Part shown: positions 21,801 through 32,900 of the stretch, in pieces
Numbering within the stretch: the first letter of the stretch is position 1
Layout: the number at the start of each line of letters is the position of its first letter
Assembly: GCA_910589415.1 (NCBI GenBank)
Contig: OU342630.1
Location: forward strand, 91,818,186 to 91,882,185
Direction: 5' to 3'
Origin: Malachius bipustulatus
Taxonomy: Eukaryota; Arthropoda; Insecta; Coleoptera; Melyridae
Length of the DNA stretch: 64,000 bases
Program-made: the position numbers and the translations under genes
The notes under the pieces: generated by a model
What the model saw: only the letters and a program-made list of their open reading frames with translations
The model's database searches: none
What the model was told of the DNA's origin: nothing

Positions 21801-23409
21801 TGTAACGTCGTTAAAGGTTTTATTCTTTAATTAGCTCCATTTAATATTATTAAATAAGATATCATTGTCTAAATCCCTACTATAAAGGTGTCCGCCTAGC
21901 CACTTTATTTGATTGAAACATGAATTTCGATCCAACATCGCCACCTGTTGCCGAGTGGTAAAACTAACTAAACTAGGCAAGTTCAAGATCCCTACCTTTT
22001 GAGTACAATCTGTAACTTCCTTCTCTTACAATCTTCCTTTTCGATAAATTAGAAACACAGATGTCGCTGTGATGTAGTTTCGCGAATTTAAATACAACAA
22101 CCCTTTCTTCGAGCTGTGCGGAAAAGGTGCTCCGCAATTTCTGGACAAGTTTGTTCGTCTTCCAATCTTGGGGCTTGAAGCGACAAGTCGCACCCCTACC
22201 TTTTCTCTTTATCTAAGGACCGATTAATAAATCGGGTAAGTAAATTGTTCAAACTATCTGAAACTTTCTCTAATAGAGTTTATATATTGTTATAGTTCTT
22301 TCTACCTACCCTATCAATCGGGGTACTATCTTATCTCGTCGGAAAACCTATCTACGAAGTTGAACCCCACCTGTCTTCCCGGACGCCATATTGGTTTCCA
22401 TTTCTGGTACATCCGAATATCCGCTTTTATGGAAGGAATCTCTTACACTATCTGAAAGTTTTGCTGCTACCTGCCCCTAAATACTGGATCTCATCATTCG
22501 GAGTCTCATATTTTCGAGTTTCATCTAACCTCGAAGGACGACCACGCTACCAGTGTTAGGCACGTGTTCCCACGGGACGCGACACCGTCCACCAGTCTTT
22601 CTGCCACCCCAGAGGGAGACCACGGTCTCTTATCCTGAGATTTCGTCCAGGGCCCCGCTCTCCAGTCTCGGCACGACATTCCAAGGATGGCAAAATGTCG
22701 TATCAGTAAGCAAAGTGTGACATAACCTTTTATTGCTCAGAGTGATATCAGAGAAATCTGTTAGGATTTTTGTGTCGTTCTATTGCCTTATCTTGTCGAG
22801 AGATTGATGTTTTATTAATTAAAACTTATATTAATAATAACTTTGAAATACCTGATATACAATCATTACCATTATTATTCAAGTAATACTTGAAATGAAC
22901 TTGTCAATTATTATGTGAAGGAAAGATAGATATCTATTATTTTCTCTACCAGTTAAACTGTTAAATGAGATATTTTACGATTAACTTCAGAATCAATTAA
23001 TTAGTAATTTCATAACCATAGAATTTCAATCATTTATTTTATAAACAGAATAAATAAATATACTTTTCATTAAAAGATCAATTCTATTATTCCGTAGGTA
23101 GATACAGTAGTTAGAAATTATTAACATCTCATAACCTGAGTGAATTTTGATGCCTTTATAGTTCAGGTTACTTTAGATCTATTATTCAAAATTAAAAGGT
23201 CATCTGGCATCCCAGTACCTTATATCTTAGGGGTAATTAAACCGTACCGCTTTATGCTGCTGATGCCACTACAGTCGCACGAAATCTGAATGAGATTTTG
23301 GTGCATCAATTAATACTTCGGCCCAACGAAGGTAAGTCGGCAATTGTTTTTCAACAACGTTCGAATTTTAATTGGCCCAGAGCCTAATCAAATTAGCCCG
23401 ACCGCAGCA
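21801..23409 (+). repeat. 3' long terminal repeat
   Basis: The same 1,609 bp as the 5' LTR, ending CGCAGCA before the TCAT duplication. It carries the same TATA box, AATAAA motifs and the AAG|GTAAGT donor at 23332, so it could provide polyadenylation for the element or an outward promoter/exon for neighbouring DNA. Confidence 0.97.
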
Positions 23410-23413
23410 TCAT
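23410..23413. repeat. Target-site duplication (right), TCAT
   Basis: Exact copy of 12250-12253, directly after the CA end of the 3' LTR. Confidence 0.9.
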
Positions 23414-25262
23414 TTAGAGGATTTTTGGTCAATCACTATTCATTAATAGTTGTGGATTAGAGTTTCACAATTTACCTACATAGGCTACGATATAGAATAA
23501 TTTTTTCTCACAAACATATTCCTCTCTTAAAACATCTTGAATCAGAAATGGGAATATTTTAAGAATTACAATACATACCTACTTAGCTTTTCAGTAAATA
23601 AATGTACTGAAAAATAATAATTTTCAATTTTCATTATCTGCTAATAATAAAACTTAACGCTTATAGGACAGAAATTTTAAATTAAACGCAAGAATGTGAA
23701 ATTTTTAAATTAATCCCAAAATTATATAATAGTTTTTTTTTAAGTTATCTAAAAATATATGTTTTTAGGGCTTTGAGACTAGTATCAAGTGAGCTGAAAT
23801 CGACAAAATATACCAAAATCTCATACCTACATAATATGTTTCATAAAATACATAAAATTTTATGATTTTCAGAATTTCACAAAAGACATGTTCGTATAAT
23901 AGTAAGTAAAAATCAGAATTTTTTTGTTCTCAAGGTATATTTTGACAAAACAAAAATTGAAACCAAAACGTTTTCACCACATGATGCGAACTTTTTGTCT
24001 GAACTTGTAACAATTCATTGTTACAGAGGTTATTTACTTATCGACATTTCAATTTTCTTTACAGTTATTGCAGTTTCCATGATATTACTTTATTTCATTT
24101 TAATCATTACTACAAGCAAGCCTCCCTATACACTCCTAGCACAGTCGCATTTTTAGATCGTCCACTATCCGAGAGTGAGCGGGTGTTTAGGATCAACGTA
24201 ATTACCGTCATTTATATTTTTACCTGTCTGCCAGTTGGAATCTCCCAGTTCCGTCAATACCTTTGATGTTCGCAGATTTTCGGGAATTGTAAATTTTTTT
24301 TTTTTCCTTTTTAACAGGGTCCGTACGGCTTCGCCATAGTTTGCTTAAACTATTGTAATAATTTCTTACATTATATCTTCCATCTCCTCTTTTAATCCAA
24401 CGTGTGATTATTATTACCTTTTTGAATATTGAGCATGTGAATTATTATACTTTTCTAATAAATTAAATAATTATTGTCGCATAGATTATTTTACTCGGAT
24501 CTGCACGCGTCTTTGCATATTCATTTTAATTATTATGTCAAGTTGGACTCTTAAATACCCGTGCAGAAACCTACTGTTGCTTTTTTATGAACATTCGGTG
24601 ATTGAGCCGTGATTTTATAGCGTTTCCCTGGAAGCTGATTTGCGTATCTCTGGGAGCTGATTCGTCGTTACTTGGCAGCCGATACACCGTTTTTAGAGTT
24701 CATTCTTCATTTTCTGCGCTATATACTACTTAGAATCTGTTACTGAGCATTCAGCCATGTTGAACATTTAGCCATGCTGAAGCCTTACTCCAAGGGAATC
24801 TCCTAGCACCAGCACCAACATTCATATCAATTATTATCAAACAGCACGAAGCTATACCTAAGTACCGAGTGAAATTCAGTGATTCTTTCTTCCACTTACT
24901 TTCTTAGTACATTCAAATTTGCCATTTTTATTATTATTCTATTTGTAAATGTAATGTCACGTTCATTTAAGCAAGTTAATTTTTGCATTTATAATTTCAA
25001 GTGTTCATTTAAAACTTTCATTAAAAATTCATTAAAAACTAATATGCATATTCATAAAAAATAATGCATATTTGCATATTGAAAGTTACAGTAAAGGTAC
25101 TAATCAACAAATATTCATTATTATTATTATGAAACTGATCCTAAATTAGAAAAACTATAGTCTTTTCGAAATAACTAGCAAAACTATAGGAAAAACAAAC
25201 TTATTATGAGTAGTTCTTATAATATTGAAATGAAAATTGAAGATTTTAAAATTAGAAATTAG
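23414..25262. other. AT-rich DNA with two complex stretches
   Basis: No gene supported. 24120-24270 (cctagcacagtcgc, gtccactatccgagagtgagc, ctgtctgccagttgg) and 24540-24810 are less AT-rich and more complex, possibly regulatory. The remainder is A/T-rich. Confidence 0.4.
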
Positions 25263-25570
25263 ACCTTTTCCAATTGTAATTGAGAAATGGTTAAATGTAA
25301 TTGAGAATGGCCAAAAATAATTCAGAACGAGTTAATTGTAATTGAGAAACCAGGAAAAAAAAATAGAGAAAACGTCAAGTGTAATTTGGAAAGTATATCA
25401 AATAGAATTCAGAATTCAGAACGCATTCTGAATTGCATTTGACTATTCTCGATTACAGTTAACGCATTCTGAATTACACTTGACTAACCTCACTTATATT
25501 TATGCATATTATATTTAAGCATTCTGAAGTACATGTAGATAACCGTTTCTCAATTATAACTGGAAAAGGT
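25263..25570. mobile_element. Palindromic element with ACCTTTTCCA ends and internal minisatellite
   Basis: The left end ACCTTTTCCAATTGTAATTG is inverted at the right end (CAATTATAACTGGAAAAGGT). Inside are several ~40-bp units built on ATTCTCRATTACA and AACGCATTCTGAATT, in one orientation on the right half and the other on the left. It is a non-coding foldback-type element. No clear target duplication was found. Confidence 0.55.
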
Positions 25571-25708
25571 ATAAACCAGAAAAATGTATAAAAAAAAATC
25601 TATAATCAAATTACCAGATTTGGGGACTGGTTTTATTTTAATGTTTTGAAGGCAATTTGTATTTTCAATAAAAAGGTAGGTACGTCTTAAAATTTATCTT
25701 CACTTGTT
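25420..25708. repeat. 289-bp direct repeat, copy 1
   Basis: Matches 25985-26273 at a constant offset of 565 with no indel and no difference seen. It covers the right half of the palindromic element plus about 138 bp of its right flank, so it is a segmental duplication rather than a second insertion. Confidence 0.9.
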
Positions 25709-25984
25709 GACATTGAGAAAAATAAAAATTAGACAATTTTACGGTAGAACATGCTAAAATCTAAAAAAAAGTTTTCTATGTAATTAGGATTTTTATGTAT
25801 ACATAGTTTTTATAGCTGAAAGTTATATATTTTTTTGTAGGTAAGATTTTATGTACTTTCATTCGCATTTGATCTATTTTCAATTACAATTAACGCATTC
25901 TGAATTACCTACATTTGATTATTCTCGATTACAATTGACGCATTCTGAAATATATATTTTGACTAAGTATTCTCAATTATATTT

Positions 25985-26273
25985 AACGCATTCTGAATTG
26001 CATTTGACTATTCTCGATTACAGTTAACGCATTCTGAATTACACTTGACTAACCTCACTTATATTTATGCATATTATATTTAAGCATTCTGAAGTACATG
26101 TAGATAACCGTTTCTCAATTATAACTGGAAAAGGTATAAACCAGAAAAATGTATAAAAAAAAATCTATAATCAAATTACCAGATTTGGGGACTGGTTTTA
26201 TTTTAATGTTTTGAAGGCAATTTGTATTTTCAATAAAAAGGTAGGTACGTCTTAAAATTTATCTTCACTTGTT
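25985..26273. repeat. 289-bp direct repeat, copy 2
   Basis: Second copy of 25420-25708. The sequence just before it (25886-25984) holds two or three more ~45-bp AACGCATTCTGAA units, suggesting unequal exchange between those units as the origin. A collapsed or duplicated assembly segment is the alternative. Confidence 0.9.
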
Positions 26274-26456
26274 ATTATAATTATATCAATAAAAAAAGAT
26301 TGTATTATGATTTTAATGATTTATTTGTCATGTTAAGAACTTATAGAAATTATATCTATAACGAATAAATTCAATTTCTCAGTTGATATTTGTATAATTA
26401 AAAAAAGCAAATGAGGTAGATTTTTGATTAATAAATTAATTATACTTACAGCCAGT

Positions 26457-26544
26457 ATTATAAAGGCCCATTAAGGTAACGGACAGATTTCTGATATTTT
26501 TTTTAAAGCAAATCTGCCAGTTAACTTAATGAGCCTTTATAATA
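26457..26544. repeat. Long hairpin (TATTATAAAGG...CCTTTATAATA)
   Basis: The arms (26457-26490 and 26510-26544) pair along about 34 bases with few mismatches around a ~19-nt T-rich loop. It is either a minimal palindromic MITE or a precursor-microRNA-like hairpin. Symmetry out to both ends favours the MITE. Confidence 0.6.
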
Positions 26545-27690
26545 TGCTCTGTTAGTAGCATAAATAATTCACCACATTCTGGGTGAACCTGCTCGCTTTA
26601 AACCCCTCAGTCTTACACTTACCACCTCTAAATTTAAAATTTTCAAAAGGAAAGGGTTAGCTTGTGACCCCTCATTTGAAAGGTCTCTCAATTATTGCAA
26701 AAAAAGTGCAATATTTTTTGCAAAATTGTTTTGAAGACGAGCGTTTTGAACATCTCCTATTTTACAAACTACACTAAAACTTGTACAAAAACATCAAAAA
26801 TTAAACGATATTACTTATTAAGTTTTAAGTGTGTGTTGTAGAGCATTTTCTTAATCAGATTATTTAAAATTATTTTTAATGTAAATTCGGGACATAAATT
26901 TTAAAACAATATCATTTGAGTATACAGAATTAAAGGACCTTTCAAATGATATAGCAGAAGCCCCTTTACTTTCCTATTTGAAAATTAAGGGGTCGCTGCT
27001 ATCACTCGAAGGGGGTTTTAGAGATGAAATTAGTATAAACTGCAGGATGTAATTTAATAATCAAAAATCGACTTGTTGTTTTTTTTTAATTCTATAACAA
27101 ACATTAACTGGTTCAATTCTACAAATGGTTCACATAAAACTGTATTATATTAAGTAACTAAACATTAATATCCCAGTGCGTTGGGCTTATTTCTAAGGGA
27201 GGGAGGAGTTGAGCAAACACTAGAATAGGAGAACAGATAGAATAAGAAATCATATACATATTATTATAATATCATTTAATTGATTGTTTTCATGCCTGTA
27301 TAGAAGCGCAAGTTCATAATATGAAAGAGAATTATTCTCATATACATACTCGTAAGTACCTATGTATGATTGAATTTCAAAAAAGTTCTTATATAGGTAC
27401 TGGAAACTTGCTAGAAAATCACTATAGAACTAAACTCTCTCGAATGAACCCGTATTTAACGATCTACACTTCTTTTCTTATCGAAACTTAAATAATTTTC
27501 TGTATACCTACAAGTGGTTGATGTAGGTTTGGAAGATTATAAACCTATAACCTATAAAACGAATTCCTTGAGTTAAGTGTTTAATTTCGTCTTCAAGTTA
27601 GAAGGCTTTTTATAATAGAGTAGGTACGTACCTATGACCTTTTCTGAATGATGTACAAATAAATGATTATTTATCATCCAATTCTAAACT
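26545..27690. other. AT-rich DNA with a decayed palindromic repeat
   Basis: 26660-26700 (gacccctcatttgaaaggtc) is roughly inverted at 26930-27005 (gacctttcaaatgata, aaggggtcg), suggesting an old foldback element of about 450 bp. No gene is supported. Confidence 0.4.
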
Positions 27691-27694
27691 TCTA

Positions 27695-27995
27695 AAAGTC
27701 GATCATATCACATGGGAAATGATCTCGGAGTCGGAATGCAGGTATCCCATACTCATGGTAACCCGATCCTTTCCCATCTGGATCTCCCGTCTGTCGACAA
27801 CAATCGTTCTTGATTTGAATATTGTAACGGACAAGCATGCAAATGCAGTCCCGCGGTGATTTATCATCTCCTAGCCCTTCGTTACCTGCCCTTCCCGCCG
27901 AAGGGAGTATGCAGATGGTTAGCTCCCAGGTACCTGCTGCTAGACGGCCAGCCCTTACTCTTGCTTTTGTATAATGCAGGCCCGGATGCATAATA
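27695..27995. other. GC-richer noncoding island
   Basis: Complex, non-repetitive, CpG-containing sequence (gatctcggagtcgg, cagtcccgcggtgatttatc, cttcccgccgaaggg) in AT-rich surroundings. A 99-codon minus-strand frame spans it but has no recognisable domain and Arg/Gly-biased content expected from GC-rich DNA. Candidate regulatory DNA by composition. Confidence 0.3.
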
Positions 27996-28315
27996 TGTAA
28001 ACTAGGCTCAAAGGGTAAGGATGGAACAGAACGAATTTTTTGTTAGAATAAGATCCACGGAAAAAATATCGATTGCTATAGAAAAAAGAATCATCAGTCT
28101 ATACCCATTACAACTTGAGTTAAAAATTTTTGCGAAAATTAAAAAAAAATTAAAATTGAAAAAAAATTGAAAAAAAAAACACAAAATAGCAAAGATTCAA
28201 TGACTCAATGGAGATGATTTAAAAACTCAATTCATAAAATTCAATGACTCTTCTAAAACCTCTATAGTAACACCTGAACACACAGCAAATCAACAAAACC
28301 ATGGCAACATTTATA

Positions 28316-28790
28316 TTTATTTATTTATTTATTTATATAGTGACAGTCGAAGCACTAGAGACACTAAAGACATTAGGTCACTTAGAGGGTCTAATTTTTT
28401 TTTTTAGAAATGATGAATCAAATCTGAATGGGTTTAGGTATCTTGAGACCGGACTGTAGGTAGGGGTAGGGGGTATGAAGACAGTTAAGGTTACAAGTCC
28501 GTGAGATGTTCCCGGAGACAGGCCTCGAACTTTTAGAATCCAAAAGTTGCAGGATCTATTTTGAAGTAGTTTAGGTATTTGATTGACGCCGTGAATGTCC
28601 TTTCTGTGGATGCAAGATTTTGTGTAGGAGGTTTGAACAGATTGAAGCTGGTACAGTATAGTGATGGGTGGAATAATACTTATTTTTGTGGATCGGTTTG
28701 AGAAGAGAAATACATACAACGCAGGCAAGGTAAGAAGTCCAAGCCACTTTAAATGATCTCTGCAGGAGAGTCATAAATAGTTCTTATATA
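28316..28790 (-). mobile_element. Probable truncated LINE 3' end with (TAAA)n tail
   Basis: Read on the minus strand, the segment ends in a TAAATAAATAAATAAA tail preceded by CACTATA, a typical 3' end of insect non-LTR retrotransposons. Upstream, two overlapping frames (about 28774-28571 and 28728-28378) may be one frame broken by an indel. I could not identify a domain, so the LINE assignment rests mainly on the tail. Confidence 0.35.
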
Positions 28791-30035
28791 TCTGTTAAAA
28801 AATTACTCACCTACTTAAAGCACATATGCTACAAATCAAGGCGGTTCAGGGACGTTATAAAAGACCTAATATAAGATAATTAAAGTAGTAGAAGGAATTT
28901 GAACTATCGAAACAAATTATTCTCAAAATCTCTCACCGCTCGTTTATATTTAACTGCAATGTCATCTCATTGCCAATGATCCTTTTTTACCGCTTGCTTT
29001 GTGTGCGGTGGGATTCCAAGCCCTTCCTGTTCTGCACGCATTATTAGATAGTCATTTCTTTGAATAGACGATAGCAAGTGAATGGAACCGAAGTTAAGAT
29101 CTACATGTGTTCATACAAGTCCTGTCATTTCATTTGAATATTTCCTCTCACTATGAAAAGGCCGTTGTTCGTTTACATTCCCCAGGTAAAGGGGTAGGTA
29201 CTATTATTATTCAGTGGTTGGTTTTGAATATTCGGTTAGAAATAAATTACTTACCTAGGTAGGTACTATTCAATACTGTAGATAACCTCATGCAGATGGA
29301 ACTAGCTGGAGACATTTATATGTATGTAGATTAAAATTTCGTTAGCAAATTATGTCTTTTTTTCCATTACCTACCTACCTATTTAAACTACTAATGAATC
29401 ATTAGTGTTGCTCTTTTATATTTTCATACATTTTATGTGCATGGTTATGAAAATTATCTAATTTCTACATTAAATAAAGAAAATAAAGAAATCCCTAGAG
29501 CTTGGAGGAAAGATTAAATAAAGAAGTTCCCTACGGTGCGTTTGTAATTAAATGGAGTAATTCCTTACTATACCGCAACCAATAATAATTATACCAACTA
29601 ATCTCTATAATTTGCTATCGCTATCAAAGGATACTTACCTCTAAGGTATCTGTTCCAAATAAGGTTTCAAGCTTTGGACTGTTGAAATTAAATGATAGAA
29701 AATTATGTAAACATCTCGAGTAAACTTTTTCTGAACCCATTCTGAAGGACAGCGCGTATAATATTATTTTCTCGTACAATTATTGTTTGTGAATTTTTGC
29801 AAAATATGATAAATGACCTTATTCGGAGCACGTGTTCCATATAAGTCCATATTATAAGTATGTATATATTATGTACTTATGTAATGAATAAAAATCCAAA
29901 GATATTGAGTGTCTATTTCTCTTAATATGGTTTGGTGATCCTTATAAGTAGTAACCAGGATAACAGAATTAAAATTTCAATTTAGTACACAAAAATTTTA
30001 TTAGATATACCTACTGAGTGACTTATAACAATTAA
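28791..30035. other. AT-rich intergenic DNA
   Basis: No gene supported. A moderately complex stretch lies at 28960-29190 (ccgcttgctttgtgtgcggt). The rest is AT-rich with TACCTACC words. Confidence 0.45.
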
Positions 30036-30039
30036 GTTT

Positions 30040-30325
30040 GTACAATGTATATGGAGCGGGTCAGCGGGGAGTCTCAGGATTATATCCTGGTAACGGTTAC
30101 TGTTTCTTTTCGAGGCAGACGGTGACCTGTGCGCGCAACTGCTGCCGCCGTTGCCGTATGCAAAGCAACACCGGCACCGGCATTACAGGACACATTGCAG
30201 TCTGTCTACTGTCTACTCTACTCTACAACCCTCTCTTGGTGATTTATATGACGGACGGTAGTCCTATAATAGACATCAGGCGTCAGTTGGCCAGCCTGAC
30301 TTCCTTCTTCAGAGAAGTGTATCTG
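30040..30325. other. GC-richer noncoding island
   Basis: Complex CpG-containing sequence (ctgtgcgcgcaactgctgcc, caacaccggcaccggc, gccagcctgacttcc). A 96-codon plus-strand frame crosses it without recognisable features. Candidate conserved noncoding DNA by composition. Confidence 0.3.
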
Positions 30326-30414
30326 TAGATGACTCGTATTTAATTTAATGCATACCTACTAATCTTTCACCTAATATGTAACTATTTTGTCTACAATAAT
30401 AATAATAGTATAAT

Positions 30415-30674
30415 GAGTGGTAGCGCAGTGGCTTAGCGTGAACGCCGACGCGACAAAGTTGTCAGGACTACCACCGGCTGGGTTCGAATCCCAGTCTCGC
30501 CATGGATGTGTGTGTTTGTTTATTTAACTATTTATATACAGTAAGAATGTGTGAGGGTAGAATTATTTAGAGTCCATCGATATTAAAATGAGCTAGTTCT
30601 CGAACCCCAAAATTACCGGAGTGGAGTGACTTTGTCTTAACCACATAGTTAAGACCGATGTTCTCTTTTTAACA
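30415..30674 (+). mobile_element. tRNA-derived SINE
   Basis: The tRNA-like head has an A-box-like TAGCGCAGTGG (30421-30431) and a perfect B box GGTTCGAATCC (30481-30491), giving an internal RNA polymerase III promoter. The body (gagctagttctcgaacccc, ttaccggagtggagtgac) and the end (accgatgttctctttttaa) match the SINE at 59219-59468. It is not a tRNA gene: no cloverleaf acceptor stem closes around the boxes and the body continues about 180 nt. Mobilised in trans by a LINE. Confidence 0.75.
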
Positions 30675-30679
30675 GACCC

Positions 30680-30905
30680 CATGAGCAAATGTCTGCTTCG
30701 TGGTGCCACGGTCAGGATTGCTAATTGCGTGAGAAGGGAGGTCTGGTCGCCTGGGTTCGATTCTCGGTAAGGTCATAACTATGTAACTTTGCTGCTGTTT
30801 GAGTCTGTTCCCAATTAAGCCTTTGCGCCTATACTGTATAGTCGCACTAACAAATCGATCATGCCATGGGCAAAATACTGCGGTGCCAATTTTGGATTCC
30901 AAAAA
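30680..30905 (+). mobile_element. Second tRNA-like SINE unit, partial
   Basis: Directly after the first SINE lies another tRNA-like segment with an A-box-like TGGTGCCACGGTCAGGA (30702-30718) and B box GGTTCGATTCT (30754-30764), followed by an unrelated tail. It may be a separate insertion or the second half of a dimeric SINE. Confidence 0.45.
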
Positions 30906-31156
30906 TTACGTTTTTGAAATTCGAATAAAAAAATACATCCAGATGGTAGATCTCACTTCTTAGTCTCGCCAGTTGTGATACCTACCATGTTAAAAATATT
31001 AAAGTTGCTTCAAGTTGAAGTTTCGTTGTTGTGCTGAAGATTCCGATCAGCAGGGTGAGAGGATAAAATCTGATCGACTTCTTAAGCGATTTCAATATCA
31101 TTGCATAAGGTCAACTGACTAAAGCATATAAAGCACTCAATTTAACGGAGAACGTC

Positions 31157-31412
31157 ATGAAATATCTTCTTTCTGGTATTTGCTTACTCAGCTCATTATT
31201 TATGAACCAAGCTGTGTTTTCAATCGTTATAAGTCATCATGGCATCGTGGCATCTCCGTTTCATGTGGAAAGCTTTTGTGGAAACTCCACAGTGAAAACT
31301 CATGTCTTCATTGGATTTTTCACATCATCATTAAGTATACCAAAACAGTCAGTGAAAAAGAAGTGTATGAGCTTTCCAAAATATGGTATCACTGTAGACA
31401 TCAGCTACGACG
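31157..31412 (+). CDS. Candidate first exon of a small secreted protein
   Basis: 85 codons plus one base from ATG to a near-perfect splice donor (GACG|GTAAGTGAG). The first ~22 residues (MKYLLSGICLLSSLFMNQAV, then FS) form a classic signal peptide: Lys near the start, a Leu/Ile-rich core, then small residues. The mature part has two Cys and no family I recognise. If a 61-nt intron (31413-31473, ending CTTCTTTAG) is removed, the frame continues 36 codons with two more Cys to a TAA at 31584. That continuation is short enough to be chance. A TATAAAG at 31127 lies only 30 nt before the ATG, too close for a normal 5' leader, which weakens the promoter. Signal peptide and donor are seen; being a gene is inference. 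Confidence 0.4.
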
Positions 31413-31473
31413 GTAAGTGAGGGGAACCCAAGGAACATTATCGAACTTTTTACGTGTGAGCGCGCTTCTTTAG

Positions 31474-31586
31474 ATTTTAAAGTTACATCTCGTTATGTGC
31501 TAAGAAAGGGGTTTCGAAATCATCTTAACTGCTATGGAAACATTATCTCCTGTCTAAAAATGCCCTTTAACCAGCAAACCTTATAA
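31474..31586 (+). CDS. Speculative second exon of the secreted-protein candidate
   Basis: After the acceptor-like CTTCTTTAG the frame set by the first exon stays open for 36 codons to TAA. It adds two cysteines (contexts NCYG and SCLK), giving four in the predicted ~100-residue mature protein. An insect intron of 61 nt is plausible. Without RNA evidence the chance of such a short open stretch is substantial. Confidence 0.2.
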
Positions 31587-31764
31587 TACAAGTATACTGG
31601 TTTCATTTTTTTATAAAAAATACATGGGACCTGTCGCATTCGCATAAAAAGAATTTTACATGAGGCCGAAAAATTGAAACTCGAGGAGCACATCACAATT
31701 TCATCGATGTTTGCTGATAGGTACATTGCTTAATAATCATAGACGAATTACAAGCAAGATTATA

Positions 31765-32561
31765 CAGTGTGGCCCAGCGAAAACGTACCAGGTCTAATAA
31801 CTTGAAAACTGAAGATGTACGCGAAAAACGCCGAAACAAGTCGATTTTGTTATCGAGGAGGACATATTTTCATGATAAATTTAACTACCCAAGCTCACCC
31901 CCTTTGCTTATCATCATATAGGGAACAAATATCGAGTGATACATCATTTGAAAGCTCCTTGAATTCTCTTTACAACGGTACCCAACATTTTGGGTTTCCC
32001 GTACATACAAGGTGACCCAACGAAAACGTAACTCGCCTCAATAACCTGGAAACTGAAGATGTACGCGAAAAACGCCGAAACAGGTCGATTTTATTATCGA
32101 GGGGGACATATTTTCGTGAAAAATTTAACTATCCAAGTTGACCCCCTTGGCAGGGGTAGCTACCCCTTTGCTTATTATCATAGGGAACAGATATCGAGTG
32201 ATACATCATTTGAAATCTACTTGAATTCTCTTTCCTTTTTCGCGTACATCTTCAGTTTCCAAGTTATTAAGGCGAGTTACGTTTTAGTTGGGCCACCCTG
32301 TATGTAAGCGAATTCCAAAATTTTGGATATCGTTGTAAATATAATTCAAGTAGCTTTCAAATGATGTATCACTCGATATCTGTTCCCTTATGATGATAAG
32401 CGAAGGGGTAGCTACCCCTGCCAAGGGGGTGAACTTGGGTAGTTAAATTTGTCACGAAAATATGTCCCCCTCGATAATAAAATCGACCTGTTTCGGCGTT
32501 TTTTGCGTACATCTTCAGTTTTCAAGTTATAAGGCCTGGTACGTTTTCGCTGGGCCACCTG
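31765..32561. mobile_element. TATA-flanked palindromic MITE containing a related MITE
   Basis: The outer ends CAGTGTGGCCCAGCGAAAAC and GTTTTCGCTGGGCCACCTG are inverted, with TATA on both sides. Matching blocks (aagatgtacgcgaaaaacgc, atcgagtgatacatcatttg) run inward in inverted order. Inside it lies 32008-32300, a shorter element of the same family with its own inverted ends. It is non-coding: the two similar frames at 31815 and 32059 are simply the repeated arm. Confidence 0.8.
32008..32300. mobile_element. Inner related MITE nested in the outer palindrome
   Basis: The ends CAAGGTGACCCAACGAAAAC and GTTTTAGTTGGGCCACCCTG are inverted and flanked by TA. The sequence is a diverged version of the outer element, so a family member inserted into another or arose by internal duplication. 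Confidence 0.65.
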
Positions 32562-32566
32562 TATAC

Positions 32567-32742
32567 TGGAAAACGGTTAACATGTCCCGGTCTTAATTTA
32601 TCACGTGGTATCCTATCGTGCGGTTGAAATTATATTATACAGGGTGATGAAAATTATCAGATTTTTCATCACTATAAATTTCATCCACACGATAGGATAC
32701 CACGTGGACAATTAAGATATAGGGACATGTAAACCGTTTTCC
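32567..32742. repeat. Palindrome with ~65-bp arms
   Basis: The left arm (ggaaaacggttaacatgtcc, then cacgtggtatcctatcg) is inverted on the right (cgataggataccacgtgg, then gggacatgtaaaccgttttc). The centre carries CAGGGTGATGAAAA and its own inverted partner with TATA around it. This looks like half-elements in inverted orientation. A third piece, atagggacatgtaaaccacc, occurs alone near 52715. Confidence 0.65.
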
Positions 32743-32900
32743 GCTGTCTTGAGCCGTTTTCATTGTAAGCTGCTTTGAAAATGGAAAATGGCGATTTTTA
32801 CTTGTTTATAACTCAGAAGCTATTCAGTTTAAACTCAAACTGTGAACTCAAAATTCTTACTGAATTTTCTCGACAATCTAAAAATGTAATAGGTAATATA

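Larger units (their letters stand above)
12254..23409 (+). mobile_element. Complete Ty3/Gypsy LTR retrotransposon, env-less
   Basis: The element is 11,156 bp: two 1,609-bp LTRs of equal length, a leader, gag, pol and a long noncoding 3' region. It starts TGTAACG and ends CGCAGCA (TG...CA) and is flanked by a TCAT duplication. Domain order protease, reverse transcriptase, RNase H, integrase defines Ty3/Gypsy. Every catalytic residue checked is present and both frames are open. With LTRs that look identical, this is a recent and possibly active copy. No env frame follows pol, so it is a retrotransposon rather than an errantivirus. It is unusually long because of the long LTRs and the 2.5-kb 3' region. 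The exact lineage cannot be assigned without a tree. Confidence 0.97.

Noticed and set aside
26457..26544. microRNA precursor
   Set aside because: Length is suitable, but the symmetry reaching TATTATA ends on both sides fits a minimal MITE better. Left as a repeat.
27692..27991. 99-residue minus-strand protein
   Set aside because: The frame is explained by GC-rich composition lowering stop frequency. No motif or splice context.
30421..30491. tRNA gene
   Set aside because: A and B boxes are present but no closing acceptor stem was found, and the sequence continues into a body shared with 59219-59468, so it is a SINE head.
31127..31133. TATA box for the secreted-protein candidate
   Set aside because: It lies 30 nt before the ATG, which would put the transcription start at the start codon. 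Not annotated as a promoter.
31815..32307. Two related small proteins starting MYAKNAET
   Set aside because: They arise from duplicated arms of a nested MITE. The similarity is of DNA repeats.
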